Shown here in pieces: positions 13,377-17,018 of a stretch of 17,018 bases of DNA (position 1 is its first letter; every line of letters begins with the position of its first letter). The notes under the pieces were generated by a model. It made no database searches. It had not been told where the DNA came from and saw nothing but the letters and a program-made list of their open reading frames with translations. The translations under genes were made by a program, and so were the position numbers. The DNA comes from JAWLBM01 sp041687675 (GTDB lineage: Bacteria; Pseudomonadota; Alphaproteobacteria; Rhizobiales; Pleomorphomonadaceae). Location of the stretch: positions 1 through 17,018 of the forward strand of contig JAWLBM010000063.1 in assembly GCA_041687675.1 (NCBI GenBank), in the 5' to 3' direction.

Positions 13377-13392
13377 CCGTGGAGGTCCACGG
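13377..13392 (+). promoter_or_regulatory. Palindrome in the rpsL leader
   Basis: CCGTGGA (13377-13383) and TCCACGG (13386-13392) are perfect inverted arms separated by only GG. Such a tight spacer suits a dimeric DNA-binding protein better than an RNA loop, though a 6-bp stem with an AGGT loop is also possible. The function is unknown. Confidence 0.35.
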
Positions 13393-13457
13393 CTTCGGTG
13401 CGCTTCGCTTTGTGCAGCCCGGCTGCGCGAGGGTGCGGCTCGGGGCGGGGGAACGGG

Positions 13458-13538
13458 GTCGTCCGGCGCGCTTGCGCCCGGCCGGCCCTTCGGACGACGT
13501 CAAGAGGTACCGGTCCCAAGGCGTGCTGCCGGGACCGG
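13458..13538 (+). promoter_or_regulatory. Two consecutive hairpins just upstream of the rpsL start
   Basis: The first hairpin closes with GTCGTCCG/CGGACGAC (13458-13465/13491-13498) and holds an inner GGCGC/GCGCC stem. The second pairs CCGGTCCC (13510-13517) with GGGACCGG (13531-13538) and stacks an inner GGC/GCC. It ends 7 bases before the rpsL Shine-Dalgarno (GAAGG, 13546-13550), so it could affect ribosome access. The structure is seen; translational control is inferred. Confidence 0.45.
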
Positions 13539-13556
13539 CGAGATTGAAGGTGAAGG

Positions 13557-13928
13557 ATGCCGACGATCAATCAGCTGATCCGTAACCCGCGCCAGGCGCC
13601 GGTCTACCGCGAGAAGGCGCGCCATCTCGAGGCCTGCCCGCAGAAGCGCGGCGTGTGCACGCGCGTCTACACGACGACGCCGAAGAAGCCGAACTCGGCG
13701 CTCCGCAAGGTCGCCAAGGTCCGCCTCACCAACGGCTACGAGGTGATCGGCTACATTCCCGGCGAGGGGCACAATCTCCAGGAGCACTCGGTGGTCATGA
13801 TCCGCGGCGGCCGCGTGAAGGACCTGCCGGGCGTGCGCTACCACATCCTGCGCGGCGTGCTGGACACCCAGGGCGTCAAGAACCGCAAGCAGCGCCGCTC
13901 GAAGTACGGCGCCAAGCGTCCGAAGTGA
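13557..13928 (+). CDS. rpsL: 30S ribosomal protein S12
   Basis: S12 lies at the decoding centre of the small subunit and influences accuracy. The 123-residue product has the usual length and the conserved PQKRGVCTRVYTTTPKKPNSALRK block. K43 and K88, the main streptomycin-resistance positions, are lysine, so the protein is of the sensitive type. D89, in GGRVKDLPG, is the aspartate methylthiolated by RimO in many bacteria. ATG 13557 is preceded by GAAGG (13546-13550) with a 6-base gap, and MPTINQLIR is the typical alphaproteobacterial start. It is the first gene of the str operon, with rpsG 88 bases downstream. Confidence 0.98.
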   Translation: MPTINQLIRNPRQAPVYREKARHLEACPQKRGVCTRVYTTTPKKPNSALRKVAKVRLTNGYEVIGYIPGEGHNLQEHSVVMIRGGRVKDLPGVRYHILRGVLDTQGVKNRKQRRSKYGAKRPK

Positions 13929-13934
13929 TCGATC

Positions 13935-13965
13935 GCCGGCGCCGCCGCGAGGCCTGTGCGCCGGC
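13935..13965 (+). promoter_or_regulatory. Hairpin between rpsL and rpsG
   Basis: GCCGGCGC (13935-13942) pairs with GCGCCGGC (13958-13965) over a 15-base loop in the 88-base spacer. In E. coli the rpsL-rpsG spacer contains the site where S7 represses translation, so this position is suggestive. No specific S7-site sequence was recognised. Confidence 0.35.
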
Positions 13966-14016
13966 CGGTCGTCCTTCGGGTCTCAGAATACAAGATCAAG
14001 TCGGAGACGAGCCTCC

Positions 14017-14487
14017 ATGTCCCGTCGTCACAGTGCAGAGAAGCGCGAGATCAACCCCGATCCGAAGTTCGGGGACCTGACCGTTTCGAAGTTCATGAAT
14101 TCGATCATGAAGCAGGGAAAGAAGTCGGTCGCCGAGTCGATCGTCTACGGTGCCTTCGATTCCATCGAGGGCCGCAGCCGGCAGGACCCGCTGCAGGTCT
14201 TTCACCAGGCGCTTCACAACGTGATGCCGCAGATCGAGGTCCGCTCCCGCCGCGTCGGCGGCGCGACCTACCAGGTCCCGGTCGAGGTCCGCACCGAGCG
14301 TCGCCAGGCTCTGGCGATCCGCTGGCTGATCACCGCCGCCCGCGGCCGCAACGAGAAGACCATGGTGGACCGCCTCTCGGGCGAACTGCTCGACGCCTCG
14401 AACAACCGCGGCACGGCCGTGAAGAAGCGCGAGGACACGCACCGGATGGCCGAGGCCAACCGCGCCTTCTCGCATTACCGCTGGTAA
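14017..14487 (+). CDS. rpsG: 30S ribosomal protein S7
   Basis: S7 is the primary binder of the 3' major domain of 16S rRNA, nucleates head assembly and contacts E-site tRNA and mRNA. The 156-residue product matches the family length. It begins MSRRHSAEKREINPDPKFGD and contains the S7 blocks VSKFMNSIMKQGKKSVAE and GGATYQVPVEVRTERRQALAIRW (split here across residues of about 80-102). It ends with the usual AFSHYRW. GGAG at 14003-14006 lies 10 bases before ATG 14017. fusA begins 24 bases after the stop. In E. coli S7 is the translational repressor of the str operon. Confidence 0.98.
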   Translation: MSRRHSAEKREINPDPKFGDLTVSKFMNSIMKQGKKSVAESIVYGAFDSIEGRSRQDPLQVFHQALHNVMPQIEVRSRRVGGATYQVPVEVRTERRQALAIRWLITAARGRNEKTMVDRLSGELLDASNNRGTAVKKREDTHRMAEANRAFSHYRW

Positions 14488-14511
14488 CCCCGTTTCGCCG
14501 GAGACAACCCG

Positions 14512-16587
14512 ATGCCTCGCTCCCACAACATCGAGGACTACCGCAACTTCGGCATCATGGCCCACATCGATGCCGGCAAGACCACGACGACCGAGCGGAT
14601 CCTCTACTACTCGGGCAAGTCTCACAAGATCGGTGAGGTGCACGACGGCGCCGCGACCATGGACTACATGGAGCAGGAGCAGGAGCGCGGCATCACCATC
14701 ACGTCGGCTGCCACCACCACCTTCTGGAACGGCAAGCGGCTGAACATCATCGACACCCCCGGCCACGTCGACTTCACCATCGAGGTCGAGCGCTCGCTGC
14801 GCGTGCTCGATGGCGCCGTGTGCGTGCTGGACTCCAACCAGGGCGTCGAGCCGCAGACCGAGACGGTGTGGCGCCAGGGCGACAAGTACCGCGTGCCGCG
14901 CATCGTCTTCTGCAACAAGATGGACAAGACCGGCGCGAACTTCGACCAGTGCCTGTCGGACATCAAGACGCGCCTCGGCGCGCGTCCGGTTCCGATCCAG
15001 CTGCCGATCGGCTCGGAGTCCAACTTCAAGGGCATCGTCGACCTGATCCGCATGCGGGCGGTGATCTGGGAGGACGAGTCCCTCGGCGCCAAGTTCCGCG
15101 ACGAGGAGATCCCGGCCGATCTGGTCGAGCGCGCCAACGAGGCCCGCGCCGAGCTGATCGAGGCCGCCGTCGAGATGGACGACACCGCCATGGAGGCCTA
15201 CCTCGAGGGCAACGAGCCCGACGAGGCGACCCTGAAGCGGCTGATCCGCAAGGCCGTGCTGGTCTCGGCCTGGTTCCCGGTGCTGGCCGGCTCGGCGTTC
15301 AAGAACAAGGGCGTGCAGACCCTGCTCGACGCCGTTGTCGACTACCTGCCGTCTCCGGTCGACGTGCCGCCGACCAAGGGCATCGACATGAAGACCGAGG
15401 AGGTCATCGTCCGCAAGTCGTCGGACGACGAGCCCCTCTCCATGCTCGCCTTCAAGATCATCGAGGATCCGTACGGGGTCCTGACCTTCGCCCGCGTCTA
15501 CTCGGGCGTCGTGCACAAGGGCACCACGCTGCTCAACTCCACCAAGGAGAAGCGCGAGCGCATCGGCCGCATGGTGCTGATGCACGCGGCGAGCCGCGAG
15601 GACATCGAGGAGGCCTATGCGGGTGACATCGTCGCCTTCGTCGGCCTCAAGGAGACCCGCACCGGCGACACCCTCTGCGACCCGCTGAAGCCGGTGATCC
15701 TGGAGAAGATGGAGTTCCCGGCGCCGGTGATCGAGATGGCCGTCGAGGCTGCCTCGAAGCCTGACCAGGAGAAGCTGGGCGTCGCGCTCGCCAAGCTCGC
15801 CTCCGAGGATCCGTCCTTCACCGTGTCGACGGACCAGGAGTCCGGCCAGACCATCATCAAGGGGATGGGCGAGCTCCACCTCGACATCAAGATCGACATC
15901 CTCCGCCGCGCGCCGCACAACATCAAGGTGAACGTCGGCGCGCCTCAGGTGGCCTATCGCGAGACCATCCGCAAGCGGACCGAGATCGACTACACCCACA
16001 AGAAGCAGACCGGCGGTACCGGCCAGTTCGCCCGGGTGAAGTTCGTCGTCGAGCCGAACGAGATCGGCGCCGGCTTCGTCTTCGAGAACAAGATCGTCGG
16101 CGGTGTCGTCCCGAAGGAGTACATCCCGGGCGTCGAGAAGGGACTTGCCTCGGTGATGACCTCCGGCCCGCTGGCGGGCTTCCCGGTGGTGGACGTCAAG
16201 GTGGCGCTCATGGACGGCGCCTACCACGAGGTGGACTCCTCGGCCATCGCCTTCGAGATCGCGTCCCGCGCGGCGCTCCGCGAGGCGATCGAGAAGGCCA
16301 GCCCGGCGCTGCTCGAGCCGGTGATGAAGGTCGAGGTGGTGTCGCCCGAGGAGTACGTCGGTTCGGTGATCGGCGACATCAACTCGCGGCGTGGCCAGAT
16401 CCAGGGCCAGGACATGCGCGGCAACGCGAATGTCATCACCGCCTTCGTGCCGCTCGCCAACATGTTCGGCTACGTGAACCAGCTCCGTTCGATGAGCCAG
16501 GGCCGCGCCAGCTACACCATGCAGTTCGACCACTACGAGCAGGTTCCGGCCGCCGTCGCGCAGGAGGTTCAGGCGAAGTACGCCTGA
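14512..16587 (+). CDS. fusA: Elongation factor G
   Basis: EF-G is the GTPase that drives translocation of tRNA and mRNA and, with RRF, ribosome recycling. The 691-residue product has all G motifs: AHIDAGKT at 17-24, RGITI at 59-63, DTPGH at 81-85, NKMD at 135-138 and GSAFKN at 260-265. Domains II-V follow, with the conserved GMGELHLDI and the C-terminal REAIEKASPALLEPVM region. GGAG at 14500-14503 lies 8 bases before ATG 14512. Length and N-terminus are typical of the canonical alphaproteobacterial EF-G, not a paralogue such as EF-G2. It lies in the str operon before tuf, with a 48-base spacer. Confidence 0.98.
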   Translation: MPRSHNIEDYRNFGIMAHIDAGKTTTTERILYYSGKSHKIGEVHDGAATMDYMEQEQERGITITSAATTTFWNGKRLNIIDTPGHVDFTIEVERSLRVLDGAVCVLDSNQGVEPQTETVWRQGDKYRVPRIVFCNKMDKTGANFDQCLSDIKTRLGARPVPIQLPIGSESNFKGIVDLIRMRAVIWEDESLGAKFRDEEIPADLVERANEARAELIEAAVEMDDTAMEAYLEGNEPDEATLKRLIRKAVLVSAWFPVLAGSAFKNKGVQTLLDAVVDYLPSPVDVPPTKGIDMKTEEVIVRKSSDDEPLSMLAFKIIEDPYGVLTFARVYSGVVHKGTTLLNSTKEKRERIGRMVLMHAASREDIEEAYAGDIVAFVGLKETRTGDTLCDPLKPVILEKMEFPAPVIEMAVEAASKPDQEKLGVALAKLASEDPSFTVSTDQESGQTIIKGMGELHLDIKIDILRRAPHNIKVNVGAPQVAYRETIRKRTEIDYTHKKQTGGTGQFARVKFVVEPNEIGAGFVFENKIVGGVVPKEYIPGVEKGLASVMTSGPLAGFPVVDVKVALMDGAYHEVDSSAIAFEIASRAALREAIEKASPALLEPVMKVEVVSPEEYVGSVIGDINSRRGQIQGQDMRGNANVITAFVPLANMFGYVNQLRSMSQGRASYTMQFDHYEQVPAAVAQEVQAKYA

Positions 16588-16635
16588 ACCCCGCGACCTG
16601 GGCAAACTGCTTCAAGAGATTGACGGAGAGATCTG

Positions 16636-17018
<383 letters not shown>

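Overview
This window is the core translation/transcription region of a GC-rich alphaproteobacterium, most likely of the order Hyphomicrobiales (Rhizobiales). The basis is the gene order (tuf, tRNA-Trp, secE, nusG, rplK, rplA, rplJ, rplL, rpoB, rpoC, rpsL, rpsG, fusA, tuf), the RpoB size (about 1378 residues to the expected end) and RpoC size (1403 residues), the style of the RpoB, L10 and S12 proteins, and CTTGA-type -35 boxes. The species cannot be named from this sequence. All genes lie on the + strand, and no mobile elements, CRISPR arrays or accessory genes were seen.

Layout: 1-55 is the 3' end of one tuf gene. A spacer with a terminator-like hairpin and a promoter leads to tRNA-Trp(CCA) at 189-264. 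Then come secE (368-565), nusG (588-1118), a leader copying the ribosomal L1 binding site (1222-1273), rplK (1326-1754) and rplA (1760-2461). A 421-bp structured leader where the L10 autoregulatory site is expected precedes rplJ (2883-3401) and rplL (3456-3842). A 206-bp attenuator/processing spacer precedes rpoB (4049 to a scaffold gap). Ten N bases (8224-8233) fall at the rpoB end, followed by rpoC (8418-12629) and a strong intrinsic terminator. The 927-bp stretch 12630-13556 holds that terminator, a possible small transcript unit, a CTTGAC promoter and a highly folded rpsL leader. The str operon follows: rpsL (13557-13928), rpsG (14017-14487), fusA (14512-16587) and the 5' part of a second tuf (16636 onward, cut by the window end).

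The genes supply EF-Tu and EF-G, the stalk and L1-arm proteins of the large subunit, two small-subunit proteins, RNA polymerase beta and beta', the elongation factor NusG that links polymerase to ribosome, and the translocon subunit SecE. They are joined in growth-rate-controlled operons. Rifampicin-site residues in RpoB and streptomycin-site residues in S12 are the sensitive (wild-type) forms.

No previously undescribed protein system is visible. What merits a second look is in the non-coding DNA: the L1 mimic, iterated complementary GGACC/GGTCC motifs before rplJ, the hairpin cascade between rplL and rpoB, the structured rpsL leader and its palindromes, the possible small transcript after rpoC, and the assembly break at the end of rpoB.
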